From the NCBI GenBank assembly GCA_001485295.1, contig BBOA01000001.1, forward strand, positions 186,001 to 250,000: 64,000 bases of DNA, given 5' to 3'. The position numbers were made by a program, and so were the translations under genes. Below the pieces are notes generated by a model. It did no database searches. It was given only the letters and a program-made list of their open reading frames with translations, and was not told the DNA's origin. This document shows positions 52,081-60,679 of this stretch, piece after piece. The stretch is from Type-B symbiont of Plautia stali. Lineage in GTDB: Bacteria > Pseudomonadota > Gammaproteobacteria > Enterobacterales > Enterobacteriaceae. Position 1 is the first letter of the stretch. Every line of letters begins with the position of its first letter.

Positions 52081-53955
52081 TTAAGCGGTCAGCAGCTGAT
52101 TCATGCGACGGATAAACTGGTTAGGATCATCCAGTGTGCCGCGCTCGGCCAGCAGCGCCTGATCCAGTAGCAGCTCGACCCAATCGCCGAAGCGCGCGTC
52201 ATCCTGCGTATCCGCTACGCGTTTCACCAGCTGGTGGTCCGGGTTGATCTCGAAAATATACTTCACTTCCGGCACCGCCTGGCCCGCCGCGACGAATAGC
52301 TTCGCCATCTGGGTGCTTATTTCGTTGGCATCGGTGGTGACGATCGCCGGGGTATCGGTGAGACGATGCGTTAGACGCACCTTTTTCACACGGTCGCCCA
52401 GCAGGGTTTTCACGCGGTCCACGAACGGCTCCAGCGCCCTCTCCGCCTCTTTCTGCTCTTCGCTCTCTTCATCCGCCAGCTTGCTCAGCGACTCGTCCGC
52501 CTTACTGATTGACTGGAACGCCTTTCCGTCGAACTCAGTCAGGTAGCTCATCATCCACTCGTCGATGCGATTGGAAAGCAGTAGCACCTCGATGCCTTTC
52601 TTGCGGAACAGCTCCAGATGCGGACTGCTCTTTGCAGCGGCGTAGCTGTCAGCGGTGATGTAATAAATCTTCTCCTGACCTTCCTCCATGCGGCTGACAT
52701 ACTCCTCCAGCGACACGTTCTGCTCGGCGCTGTCGTTGTACGTCGAGGCGAAACGTAGCAGCTTCGCGATCGCTTCCTGGTTGGCGCCGTCTTCCGCCGG
52801 ACCCTCTTTCAGCACCAAGCCAAACTCTTTCCAGAAGGTATGGTATTTTTCCGCGTTGTCTTTAGCCAGTTTATCCAGCATCTGCAGCGCGCGCTTCGTC
52901 AGCGCGGCGCGCAAGGTCTGGGTCACGCGGCTGTCCTGCAGGATCTCGCGCGACACGTTCAGCGGTAGATCGTTAGAGTCGATCAGGCCGCGCACGAAGC
53001 GCAGATAGTTCGGCATAAACTGCTCGGCGTCATCCATAATAAAGACGCGCTGCACATAGAGCTTCAGGCCATGCTTATGGTCGCGGTTCCACATATCGAA
53101 CGGCGCCCGCGACGGAATATAGAGCAGGCTAGTGTACTCCTGCTTGCCCTCGACGCGATTGTGGCTCCAGATAGCAGGATCGCTGAAATCGTGCGCGATA
53201 TGCTTGTAGAACTCGTTGTACTCTTCGTCGCTGATCTCAGATTTGTTGCGCGTCCACAGCGCCTGGGCTTTGTTGATCTTCTCCCAAGTGGTGATGTCGT
53301 TCTCTTCGTCTTTGCTTTCAATTTCAACCGGCAGCGCGATGTGATCAGAGTACTTGCTGATAATGCTGCGCACGCGCCAAGCGTCAAGGAACTCATCTTC
53401 GCCTTCACGCAGGTGCAGCGTGATCTCGGTGCCGCGATCGGCTTTGGTGATATCGGCGACGGTGTATTCGCCTTCGCCCACCGACTCCCAGAACACCCCT
53501 TCATCTGCCGTCGTACCGGCCGCGCGGGTGCGCACCGACACTTTATCTGCGACGATAAACGCCGAGTAGAAGCCGACACCGAACTGACCGATCAGCTGAC
53601 TGTCTTTCGCTTGGTCGGAACCCAAGGACTCAAGGAAAGATTTAGTGCCGGATTTGGCGATGGTGCCCAAGTTCTCAATCACCTCGTCGCGACGCATGCC
53701 GATACCATTGTCCGACAGCGTCAGAGTGCGGTTGTCCTTGTCAACAGAGAGACGTACGCGCAGTTCACCGTCGCTTTCATAAAGGTTGGCGTCCGACAGC
53801 GCACGGAAACGCAGCTTATCGGCGGCGTCCGAGGCGTTGGAGATCAGCTCGCGTAGGAAAATCTCTTTGTTTGAATAGAGGGAATGGATCACCAGGTGCA
53901 GAAGCTGTTTTACCTCTGACTGAAAGCCACGCGTCTCTTGTCCATTCATGGTCAT
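52081..53955 (-). CDS. htpG: heat-shock chaperone HtpG (Hsp90)
   Basis: Bacterial Hsp90 ATPase chaperone, cytoplasmic homodimer. 624 residues. The N-terminal GHKL ATPase has [23 protein letters not shown] and [11 protein letters not shown]; the middle domain has the conserved Arg region [13 protein letters not shown], and the C-terminal dimerisation part ends [10 protein letters not shown] keep the first ATG (53953-53955) because GAGGT precedes it by four bases; an ATG two codons later is possible. A sigma-32 promoter lies just upstream. Confidence 0.97.
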   Translation of the reverse strand: MTMNGQETRGFQSEVKQLLHLVIHSLYSNKEIFLRELISNASDAADKLRFRALSDANLYESDGELRVRLSVDKDNRTLTLSDNGIGMRRDEVIENLGTIAKSGTKSFLESLGSDQAKDSQLIGQFGVGFYSAFIVADKVSVRTRAAGTTADEGVFWESVGEGEYTVADITKADRGTEITLHLREGEDEFLDAWRVRSIISKYSDHIALPVEIESKDEENDITTWEKINKAQALWTRNKSEISDEEYNEFYKHIAHDFSDPAIWSHNRVEGKQEYTSLLYIPSRAPFDMWNRDHKHGLKLYVQRVFIMDDAEQFMPNYLRFVRGLIDSNDLPLNVSREILQDSRVTQTLRAALTKRALQMLDKLAKDNAEKYHTFWKEFGLVLKEGPAEDGANQEAIAKLLRFASTYNDSAEQNVSLEEYVSRMEEGQEKIYYITADSYAAAKSSPHLELFRKKGIEVLLLSNRIDEWMMSYLTEFDGKAFQSISKADESLSKLADEESEEQKEAERALEPFVDRVKTLLGDRVKKVRLTHRLTDTPAIVTTDANEISTQMAKLFVAAGQAVPEVKYIFEINPDHQLVKRVADTQDDARFGDWVELLLDQALLAERGTLDDPNQFIRRMNQLLTA

Positions 53956-53996
53956 TGTTACCTCAACAAGTTCAGGTTAAACGAACGTTGAGATCG

Positions 53997-54025
53997 ATAT
54001 GGGGATGGTGCGGAAATATTTCAAG
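53997..54025 (-). promoter_or_regulatory. sigma-32 heat-shock promoter of htpG
   Basis: Minus strand: CTTGAAA (54019-54025), 14-base spacer, CCCCATAT (53997-54004), an essentially consensus sigma-32 promoter about 40 bases before the htpG start. The -35 abuts the hairpin that ends recR. Confidence 0.92.
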
Positions 54026-54048
54026 CCGACGTCGCGAACGACGTCGGC
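54025..54048. terminator. 10-bp hairpin between recR and htpG
   Basis: Perfect stem GCCGACGTCG / CGACGTCGGC with a four-base loop (TTCG on the minus strand), just past the recR stop. There is no long T run, and its edge overlaps the first base of the htpG -35, so termination of recR and heat-shock initiation are back to back. Confidence 0.75.
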
Positions 54049-54054
54049 AAGCGC

Positions 54055-54660
54055 TCAGAAAGTAATCTTGTGACGTCCGGCCAGCGAGTGCGACAGCGTG
54101 GTGCCGTCCACCATATCCAGCTCGCCGCCTACCGGCACGCCGTGCGCGATACGGCTAGCGTCGATGCCGTACTGGCCGCACAGCTCGGCGATGTAGTTAG
54201 CCGTCGCTTCGCCTTCCACCGTGGGGTTGGTAGCGAGGATCACCTCTTTGATGATTTCGCTCTCCAGCCGCTGCTCAAGGTGATCCAGCCCAATATCCTG
54301 CGGGCCAATGCCGTCAAGCGGGGAAAGAGGCCCCATTAACACAAAGTAGCGGCCGGCGAACTGACCGGTCCGCTCGATGGCGTGAATATCCGCCGGACTC
54401 TCCACCACGCAGATCAGCCTGTTCTGCTGACGCCGCGGATCGGCGCAAATAGTGCAAATCTCCTGTTCGGTAAAGGTGCGGCAGTCGGCGCAGTGGCCGA
54501 TTTCGGACATGGCGCGCGTCAACGCCTGCGCCAGACGCATGCCACTGCTGCGATCGCGCTGCAGCAGCTGAAAGACCATGCGCTGTGCCGACTTCGGCCC
54601 CACACCCGACAGGCAGCGCAGCGCCTCCATCAGGGATTCAAGCAGTGGACTGGTTTGCAT
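54055..54660 (-). CDS. recR: recombination mediator RecR
   Basis: Works with RecF and RecO to load RecA at gaps. 201 residues; helix-hairpin-helix at the N-terminus ([19 protein letters not shown]), zinc finger C-x2-C...C-x2-C ([19 protein letters not shown]), then the Toprim domain ([19 protein letters not shown]). The start overlaps the stop of ybaB by one base, the conserved dnaX-ybaB-recR order. Confidence 0.97.
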   Translation of the reverse strand: MQTSPLLESLMEALRCLSGVGPKSAQRMVFQLLQRDRSSGMRLAQALTRAMSEIGHCADCRTFTEQEICTICADPRRQQNRLICVVESPADIHAIERTGQFAGRYFVLMGPLSPLDGIGPQDIGLDHLEQRLESEIIKEVILATNPTVEGEATANYIAELCGQYGIDASRIAHGVPVGGELDMVDGTTLSHSLAGRHKITF

Positions 54661-54989
54661 CAGAACGGCATCTTGAAGCCCTGCGGCAATTGCATGCCGG
54701 CAGAAACAGAGGCTATTTTCTCTTTCTGCGTTTCATCGATACGGCGCGCGGCGTCGTTGAACGCGGCGGCGACCAAATCTTCCAGCATATCTTTGTCATC
54801 TTCTAGCAGGCTGGGATCGATCTCCACGCGGCGGCAGTTGTGCGCACCGTTGATCGTCACTTTCACTAAGCCAGCGCCCGATTCGCCGGTCATTTCCAGC
54901 GCGGCGATCTCTTCTTGGACTTTGGCCATCTTGTCTTGCATCTGCTGGGCCTGCTTTATCAGGTTGCCCAGTTCGCCTTTAACAAACAT
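54660..54989 (-). CDS. ybaB: nucleoid-associated protein YbaB/EbfC
   Basis: 109-residue DNA-binding dimer, starting [20 protein letters not shown] and ending LPQGFKMPF, matching E. coli YbaB throughout. Located between dnaX and recR as in most bacteria, and translationally coupled to recR. Confidence 0.95.
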   Translation of the reverse strand: MFVKGELGNLIKQAQQMQDKMAKVQEEIAALEMTGESGAGLVKVTINGAHNCRRVEIDPSLLEDDKDMLEDLVAAAFNDAARRIDETQKEKIASVSAGMQLPQGFKMPF

Positions 54990-55044
54990 AGTTTTCTCTC
55001 TCAGCTAAGGCCGCATCGCTATCCATGAGACAGCGGCAGCGTAG

Positions 55045-56931
55045 TCAAGCGGGTCGGATACTCTCTTCATCCAAATCGGCGTCGAAGAACCGGCACAGCG
55101 TCTGAATGTGGGTATCGCTAATGATAAGCTGACGCGCCTGCGCCAGCTTATCTTCGTAAATGGCCTGCCGCCATTCCAGTGGCGTCAACACCGTAGGATT
55201 ATCATCTTCAATGATAGTCAATTCAACTGTCTGACCGGCGGCGTCGCTCAGGGCCGCGCCGAGTACCTGCTGCGCCGAGGTAGAGTTCAGGTGACGCTGG
55301 CTGGAGCGCAGATGCAGGCAAACGCCCTGCTCCGTGCGTTCTTTCCAAGCGTTAAGCGCCAGCTGCTGCACGAGTTTCGGCAGCGGCAACACGGCGACTT
55401 CCGCCGCCCAAGGATCGCGCTGCTGGGCTTCTTCCATCAGGAGCGCCGCCAGCTCAGGGGTTTTCTCATGCTCAAGCGCCGAACGCAAGGCTTTTGACGT
55501 CGCTACCAGCTCCGGCGCCGCTTCAACCTGCGTCTGCGCCTTCCAGCGGTACGCCTCTTTTTTCGCCGGCGCTGCCTGCGCGCGTTTGGTAACAGAAGCC
55601 AAGCGCTCCAGCGCGGAGGTGGCCGGCCGCGTCAGAGACGCCGCCGGCTCACTCTTTTTTAGTTTGCTAGCTCCCTGACGCAGCAGCTGGGTGCGCGCCT
55701 GCAGGAGCTGGCTGGTGGTGTCGGAAAAAGAGCCGTCCGGGGCGGCGGCGGGGACGGGCGGCGCCATCTGCGGCTGGAAAGCGGCAAGCTGTGGCTCCGC
55801 CTGCGGCGTCATCGTCGGACGCGCGGCCGGTTCGGCAACCGCCGTTTGCGGATGGAACGCCAGCGCGCGCAGCAGGGTCATTTCGACGCCCATGCGGCGG
55901 TCGGGCGCCAACGGCAGATCCTTGCGCCCCATTAGCAGCGTCTGATAGTAGAGCTGAACGTCGGCGGGCGGCACGACGCGCGCCAGTTCGCGTAGACGCG
56001 GCGCGTGGCTCTCTTCTTCTTCGCTGATCAAGCTGGGCAGCAGCTGCACCATGGCGATGCGATGCAGCAGACGCAGCATCTCCACCAGCAGCGCCTCCCA
56101 CTCGATGCCGCGCGAGGCGGCTTGGTTGAGCAGTGTCATCACCTGTTCGCCGCTGCCTTCCACCAGCGCCTCGATCAGGCCCAACGGCTGCTCGTCGTCC
56201 AATGTGCCGAGCATCTGGCTGACGATAGTGCCGCTGACCACGCGCTGTCCCATGGCGATCGCCTGATCGGTCAGGCTAAGGGCATCGCGCATGCTGCCGT
56301 CGGCGGCGCGCGCTAACAGCTGCAGCGCGCGCGGCTCGCTTTCGATCTGCTCCTGCTGTAGCACATAGTCGAGCTGGTTGCGAATCAGCTCCACATCCAG
56401 CGCTTTAAGATGAAACTGCAGGCAGCGGGAGAGGATCGTCACCGGCAGCTTTTGCGGATCGGTGGTGGCGAGCAAGAATTTAACGTGCGGCGGCGGTTCT
56501 TCCAGCGTTTTCAGCAGCGCGTTGAAGCTGTGGCGCGACAGCATATGCACTTCGTCGATCAGGTAGACCTTAAAGCAGCCGCGAGCGGGCGCATACTGCA
56601 CATTGTCCAGCAGATCGCGCGTGTCTTCAACTTTGGTGCGCGAGGCGGCGTCAATCTCGATCAGATCGACAAAACGGCCCTGCTCGATCTCGCGGCAGTT
56701 GTCACACTGTCCGCACGGCGTGGCGGTGATGCCGGTTTCGCAGTTAAGGCCCTTCGTTAGCAGGCGCGCAATGGTAGTTTTGCCCACGCCGCGCGTGCCG
56801 GAGAAGAGGTAAGCATGATGGAGACGTCCCAGTGACATTCCATTAGCCAGCGCGGTCAGGACATGTTCCTGACCGACAACGTCAACAAACGCCTGAGGAC
56901 GCCACTTTCGCGCAAGTACCTGATAACTCAT
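55045..56931 (-). CDS. dnaX: DNA polymerase III tau/gamma subunits
   Basis: Clamp-loader ATPase; tau also links polymerases and DnaB. 628 residues. Walker A in FSGTRGVGKTTIARLL, zinc cysteines in CETGITATPCGQCDNC, Walker B in KVYLIDEVHMLS, SRC in TILSRCLQFH. The Pro/Ala-rich linker follows after about residue 370, then the tau-specific domains IV-V. A programmed -1 frameshift cassette at 55649-55670 would give the shorter gamma (about 427 residues). Confidence 0.97.
   Translation of the reverse strand: MSYQVLARKWRPQAFVDVVGQEHVLTALANGMSLGRLHHAYLFSGTRGVGKTTIARLLTKGLNCETGITATPCGQCDNCREIEQGRFVDLIEIDAASRTKVEDTRDLLDNVQYAPARGCFKVYLIDEVHMLSRHSFNALLKTLEEPPPHVKFLLATTDPQKLPVTILSRCLQFHLKALDVELIRNQLDYVLQQEQIESEPRALQLLARAADGSMRDALSLTDQAIAMGQRVVSGTIVSQMLGTLDDEQPLGLIEALVEGSGEQVMTLLNQAASRGIEWEALLVEMLRLLHRIAMVQLLPSLISEEEESHAPRLRELARVVPPADVQLYYQTLLMGRKDLPLAPDRRMGVEMTLLRALAFHPQTAVAEPAARPTMTPQAEPQLAAFQPQMAPPVPAAAPDGSFSDTTSQLLQARTQLLRQGASKLKKSEPAASLTRPATSALERLASVTKRAQAAPAKKEAYRWKAQTQVEAAPELVATSKALRSALEHEKTPELAALLMEEAQQRDPWAAEVAVLPLPKLVQQLALNAWKERTEQGVCLHLRSSQRHLNSTSAQQVLGAALSDAAGQTVELTIIEDDNPTVLTPLEWRQAIYEDKLAQARQLIISDTHIQTLCRFFDADLDEESIRPA
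55622..55672 (-). promoter_or_regulatory. dnaX: dnaX programmed -1 ribosomal frameshift signal
   Basis: The slippery heptamer A-AAA-AAG is at 55654-55660 on the minus strand. AGGGAG precedes it by about ten bases (the internal Shine-Dalgarno stimulator in E. coli). In the -1 frame GAG-TGA follows at once (stop 55649-55651), giving gamma. Downstream, CCGGC-g-GCGTC and GACGC-gg-CCGG form the stimulatory stem-loop. All three elements known from E. coli are kept. Confidence 0.9.
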
Positions 56932-57069
56932 GTAGATTCAATCACTGGATGTGGTTAGAAAGATGAGCGCAACGCGCTGCAACTCCTGTATATCGTTGCA
57001 GTACTTTAACAGCAACGGCGGGCGTTGCCTATCACTTGCTGGCCTCGCGCGCGGCGAGGCCATCGTCAC

Positions 57070-57624
57070 TTAGTTACCTAGGAAGTTGACTAGGCTGTAG
57101 TAGTTGACGCCCAGCGCTTTCAGGCGGGATTCGCCTGTCAGATCAAAGAGGTTAATGACAAAGGCGGCGTCTTTGACTTCGTCGCCGGCGCGGCGGATTA
57201 GCTTGACAGTGGCTTCGATGGTGCAGCTGGTCGCCAGCAGATCGTCTGCTACCAGCACCACATCGCCGGGCTTAATGGCGTCTTTATGCAGCTCGAGCGC
57301 ATCGGTGCTATATTTCAACTCGTAGGACTTACTGAAGGTTGCCTGTGGCAGTTTGCCCGGTTTACGCACCGGCACGAAGCCAAAGCCTAACGCCTGCGCC
57401 ACGGGCGCCCGAACAGGAAGCCGCGCGCTTCGGTGCCTACTACTTCGGTAATACCCTAGTCGTGATAGCGCTCGACAAACAGCGCGATAGTCGCGGCATA
57501 GGCTTGCGGATCTTCCAGCAGGCTAGTGACGTCACGGAGGGGGATGCCGGGTTTCGGGTAATCCAGGATGCTTTTGATGCTCTCTTTAACGAATTTAAGC
57601 TGCTGCGCAGTTGGTTGCGGTCAT
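57070..57624 (-). pseudogene. apt: apt adenine phosphoribosyltransferase, decayed
   Basis: Start at the ATG at 57622-57624 (MTAT...), frameshift within the first ten codons, then [40 protein letters not shown]. An amber in CTAGG on the coding strand (57455-57459) precedes [16 protein letters not shown]; after a frameshift near 57401 the gene continues [20 protein letters not shown]. The PRPP loop reads [10 protein letters not shown] where active enzymes have DDLLATGGT, so catalysis is also lost. Adenine salvage is gone. Confidence 0.92.
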
Positions 57625-57765
57625 AATGTTACCGCTTGGTAAAAACTTTATATCGAGCAGCTTCCATAACATCAGATTCCGAAATAAATTAGACGCAGAG
57701 AGTAAAAAAAGGAAGCCACGTACGAAGATGCTCAGATCTAAGCAAATGGCCTGCTAATTGCAAAT

Positions 57766-58015
57766 TTATCGCGACGGCGCGCGATCGTCGGGCGATTCCG
57801 CCACCACAGGAATACACTACATCATTATTAGCAAAAGGCAGAGCATTACGCTAAGCATGACACGCCCCCACAGAATATTCACCAACCAGATCGAGACGCC
57901 GAACGTCACCAGCATCACTGCTATCGCATGCCCTTTCGCGCCCGGCGGCATAGCGCGATAACACTGCCAGTGACGCAGATAGCTGCCGAACAGCGAACGC
58001 CATAGCAGCTAGCAG
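57766..58015 (-). pseudogene. ybaN: ybaN (DUF454) membrane protein, C-terminal remnant
   Basis: Minus-strand sequence reads LFGSYLRHWQCYRAMPPGAK, then HAIAVMLVTFGVSIWLVNIL, and an amber before CIPVVAESPDD, matching the second half of YbaN. The first half is missing: at about 58010 the sequence changes to the similarly headless priC remnant on the other strand. Confidence 0.78.
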
Positions 58016-58220
58016 AAGCTGGAAGAGTATCGCGAATAATAAGCGGCGGTTGCAGGCGATGATCGACCAGCGCGAGCAGCGGCTGGCGCTGGCGGAGAGC
58101 CGGGCGCAGTAGCAGCAGCTGAAGCAGGATCTTGAGGTACTGGAGGGCCGGATGGCGCGCTGCCGCCAAGCGATCAGTGCGGTTAGCTGGGTGCTTCCGC
58201 TGCGCGGCGATGCCCCTTGA
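58008..58220 (+). pseudogene. priC: priC primosomal protein, C-terminal remnant
   Basis: Reads LEEYREYERRLQAMIDQREQ-like sequence (with one frameshift), RLALAESRAQ, an amber at 58111-58113, then QQLKQDLEVLEGRMARCRQA, matching the C-terminal helices of PriC, a replication-restart factor. The N-terminal part is deleted together with the front of ybaN. Confidence 0.78.
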
Positions 58221-58262
58221 CGCCTATACTTAGCGCTATCCGTTCAGGAGCCTGAAATTGGA

Positions 58263-58505
58263 ATGATTGCCTAGATTATCACGGGTCTGGTCGCCTGCGG
58301 ACTAAAGCGGATCTTTTCCCCGGCCGGCCCGGCGGCTTTGCCGCGACGCTGGTGCTGGCGGTGATCGGCGCTAGTGGGCGGCTACATCGCCAGCTATTTC
58401 GGCTTGGGATCGCTGGTGAGTCTGCATCCGGGCGCACTCAGCGTCGTGCTGGCCGGCGCGTTGCTGATGCTGCTGACTGCGGGAAACTGCGTATATAAGG
58501 AGTGA
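58263..58505 (+). pseudogene. GlsB/YeaQ/YmgE-family small membrane protein, decayed
   Basis: Begins MIA, then an amber (in CCTAG, 58270-58274) where family members have Trp, then IITGLVA. Two frameshifts (near 58318 and 58371) separate GGFAATLVLAVIGA, GGYIASYFGLGSLVSLHPGA and the tail [20 protein letters not shown]. The family is of small hydrophobic proteins of unknown function, often stress-induced. Confidence 0.8.
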
Positions 58506-58507
58506 GG

Positions 58508-58657
58508 ATGTCACTGGAAAACGCACCTGACGAGGTGAAACTGGCGGTGGATTTGATTCAGCTGCTGGAGGAGAACCGTCTGCCCGCCGAGACCGTGCTG
58601 GCGGCGCTGGCGATCGTGCAGCGCGACTTTGAGAAGAAGCGCGCCGCCGGTCAGTAG
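58508..58657 (+). CDS. rsmS: RsmS/YbaM small regulatory protein
   Basis: 49 residues, [20 protein letters not shown] then [20 protein letters not shown], very close to E. coli YbaM (53 residues), with a slightly shorter tail ending RAAGQ at a TAG. AAGGAGTGAGG precedes the ATG. Homologues are annotated as a pleiotropic regulatory protein (RsmS) in Pectobacterium. The frame is intact between two pseudogenes. Confidence 0.88.
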   Translation: MSLENAPDEVKLAVDLIQLLEENRLPAETVLAALAIVQRDFEKKRAAGQ

Positions 58658-58659
58658 CC

Positions 58660-59310
58660 CTAGCGCGCGGTGGTCAGCGTCGGACTCAGACGCAGCATAT
58701 CGGGCCTTCGACGATGCAGCGCGGCCGCAGCCAGATCGAAGCTCTCCGGCGTAAACAGCCGGCTCTCCATCATGCCGTTAACGTAGCCGCGCAGCAGCAG
58801 CGCTGCCGGGCGCGTGTTGAGCGTGACTAGTAATTGCCCTGCCTCGATACACTCTTTCAAAACATTTTCTATTTTATCATAGCACTCTGTCAGCAGACTC
58901 TGCTGCATGTTTTACAACGTGGCCATTTCACTGACGAATTCGCACTTAATAGAAAATGATCTCTATCAGGGCGCGGCGCTGGAGATCCTTTGCTGGCGCG
59001 TTAAAAAGATAAAGATATAAAAAAGATATAGATCAGCATCGCGCGCAAGACTAGCGATTGGCAATTGGATCGCCGGGATATTTTATCTGATACTCAAGCT
59101 CCACATCATCAAGCCTAGCGTCTTTGCGCAGCTATATTTCGTGTAACACGTCGACTTTTGCCAGTAAATCGCGCCGCGCGTTACCCTAGCCGCCGCTGCG
59201 ATATTCGCTACTGAGGTCACAGAAACGTCCTAGCGAGAGAATAAAGCAAGAGGGACATCAAGAATTTGATGACGCGTTTCAAGTGTCTGGGCTTTGGTTT
59301 TTCGTGCTAT
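58660..59310 (-). pseudogene. acrR: acrR TetR-family repressor of acrAB, decayed
   Basis: The start codon position reads ATA (59308-59310) instead of ATG before ARKTKAQTLETRHQILDV, the AcrR N-terminus. An amber follows LALFSR, then DVSVTSVANIAAAA and VTRGAIYW with ambers and frameshifts. The C-terminal ligand domain is readable as LIEIIFY...QSLLTECYDKIENVLKECIEAGQL and RGYVNGMMESRLFTPESFDL. So both DNA binding and initiation are lost. mscK, next in E. coli, is absent. Confidence 0.92.
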
Positions 59311-59347
59311 AGGGAACTTTTATTACAAACTGCCAAGTTGGCAAATT

Positions 59348-59371
59348 TACATACATTTGTGAATGTGTGTA
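59348..59371. promoter_or_regulatory. AcrR operator between acrR and acrA
   Basis: A 24-base near-perfect palindrome (TACATACATTTG...GTGTGTA) that differs at one position from the E. coli AcrR operator as I recall it. It is conserved although the repressor gene is dead. Confidence 0.85.
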
Positions 59372-59460
59372 ATACAGCACGACACGGATTTTAGCGCAGC
59401 GATGAGTTGATCGATTTGTGATCCACTGATAAATTGGTATCGGACACTAGAGGTTTATTT

Positions 59461-60663
59461 ATGAATAAAAACAGAGGATTAGTGCCTCCAGCGGCCGTTT
59501 TGATGCTTTCAGGCAGCTTTGTGTTAACAGGATGTGATGATAATAAATCCCAGCAAGCCGCCCAGCAACATCCGCCGGAAGTAGGCGTTGTCACCCTTAA
59601 AAGCGAACCCCTGAAGATCACTACGGAGCTGCCGGGCCGTATCTCTGCCTATCGTGTGGCCGAAGTGCGTCCGCAGGTTTCCGGTATCGTTCTGAAGCGT
59701 AATTTTGTGGAAGGCAGTGACATTAAAGCGGGCGAATCGCTTTATCAGATCGATCCTGCGACCTACCAAGCGAGCTACGACAGCGCGAAAGGCAATCTGG
59801 CGCAGGTGGAAGCCAACGCCTGTATCGCGCAGCTGACGGTCAACCGTTACAAGCCGCTGCTCGGCACCAAATATATTAGCCAGCAGGATTACGATAACGC
59901 CGTGGCCACCGCTGCGCAGAACGCCGCCGCCGTGCAGGTCGCAAAAGCGAACGTCGAAACCGCCCGTATTAATCTGGCCTATACCAAAGTGACCTCGCCT
60001 ATCAGCGGTCGTATCGGCAAATCTTCCGTGACCGAAGGGGCGCTGGTGCAGAGTGCGCAGACCACCGTGCTGGCCACTGTGCAGCAGCTCGACCCGATGT
60101 ATGTCGATGTCACCCAGTCCAGCGACGAATTTATGCGTCTGCGCGCGGAACTGGAATCTGGCCAGTTGAAGCAGGTGGACGGTAAAGCGAGCGTCACCCT
60201 ACTGATGCAGGATGGCAGCGAATCGCCGCAGAAAGGCACGCTGGAGTTCTCGGACGTCTCGGTTGACGAAACCACTGGCTCCATCGCCCTGCGCGCTATC
60301 GTACCGAACCCGGATCATCGACTGCTGCCGGGCATGTTCGTCCGCGCGCGTCTGGAAGAAGGCACCAACCTGAACGCGCTGCTAGTTCCGCAGCAGGCTG
60401 TCGCGCGTACTCCGACCGGTCAGGCGACCGTGATGGTGGTCGGCGCCGACAATAAGGTTGAAGTGCGCAGCGTCAACGCCTCACAGGCGATCGGCGACAA
60501 GTGGCTAGTGAACTCTGGCCTGAAAGAGGGCGAGCGCGTCATCAGCATCGGCACCCAGCGCGCTAAGCCTGGCGCTCAGGTGACGCCGCAGCAAGTCTTC
60601 GCCGAGCAGAAATCTGACGCGAGCGCGCAATCTCAGCCTCAGGCTGAAAAACCTTCGTCTTAA
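59461..60663 (+). CDS. acrA: multidrug efflux periplasmic adaptor AcrA
   Basis: Membrane-fusion lipoprotein joining AcrB to TolC. The start is the ATG at 59461 (MNKNRGLVPPAAVLMLSGSF), giving 400 residues; the lipobox LTGC places the lipidated Cys at residue 25. The lipoyl/hairpin/barrel architecture is intact: LPGRISAYRVAEVRPQVSGI, then the alpha-hairpin, TKVTSPISGRIGKSSVTEGA and PGMFVRARLEEGTNLNALLV. A Cys appears in the hairpin (EANACIAQL) where relatives have Ala. acrB follows after 16 bases. Confidence 0.97.
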   Translation: MNKNRGLVPPAAVLMLSGSFVLTGCDDNKSQQAAQQHPPEVGVVTLKSEPLKITTELPGRISAYRVAEVRPQVSGIVLKRNFVEGSDIKAGESLYQIDPATYQASYDSAKGNLAQVEANACIAQLTVNRYKPLLGTKYISQQDYDNAVATAAQNAAAVQVAKANVETARINLAYTKVTSPISGRIGKSSVTEGALVQSAQTTVLATVQQLDPMYVDVTQSSDEFMRLRAELESGQLKQVDGKASVTLLMQDGSESPQKGTLEFSDVSVDETTGSIALRAIVPNPDHRLLPGMFVRARLEEGTNLNALLVPQQAVARTPTGQATVMVVGADNKVEVRSVNASQAIGDKWLVNSGLKEGERVISIGTQRAKPGAQVTPQQVFAEQKSDASAQSQPQAEKPSS

Positions 60664-60679
60664 CAGGAGCCGTTGATAA

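Noticed and set aside
53071-53856. 261-codon plus-strand frame opposite htpG
   Set aside because: Antisense shadow of htpG; composition follows the codon pattern of the real gene.
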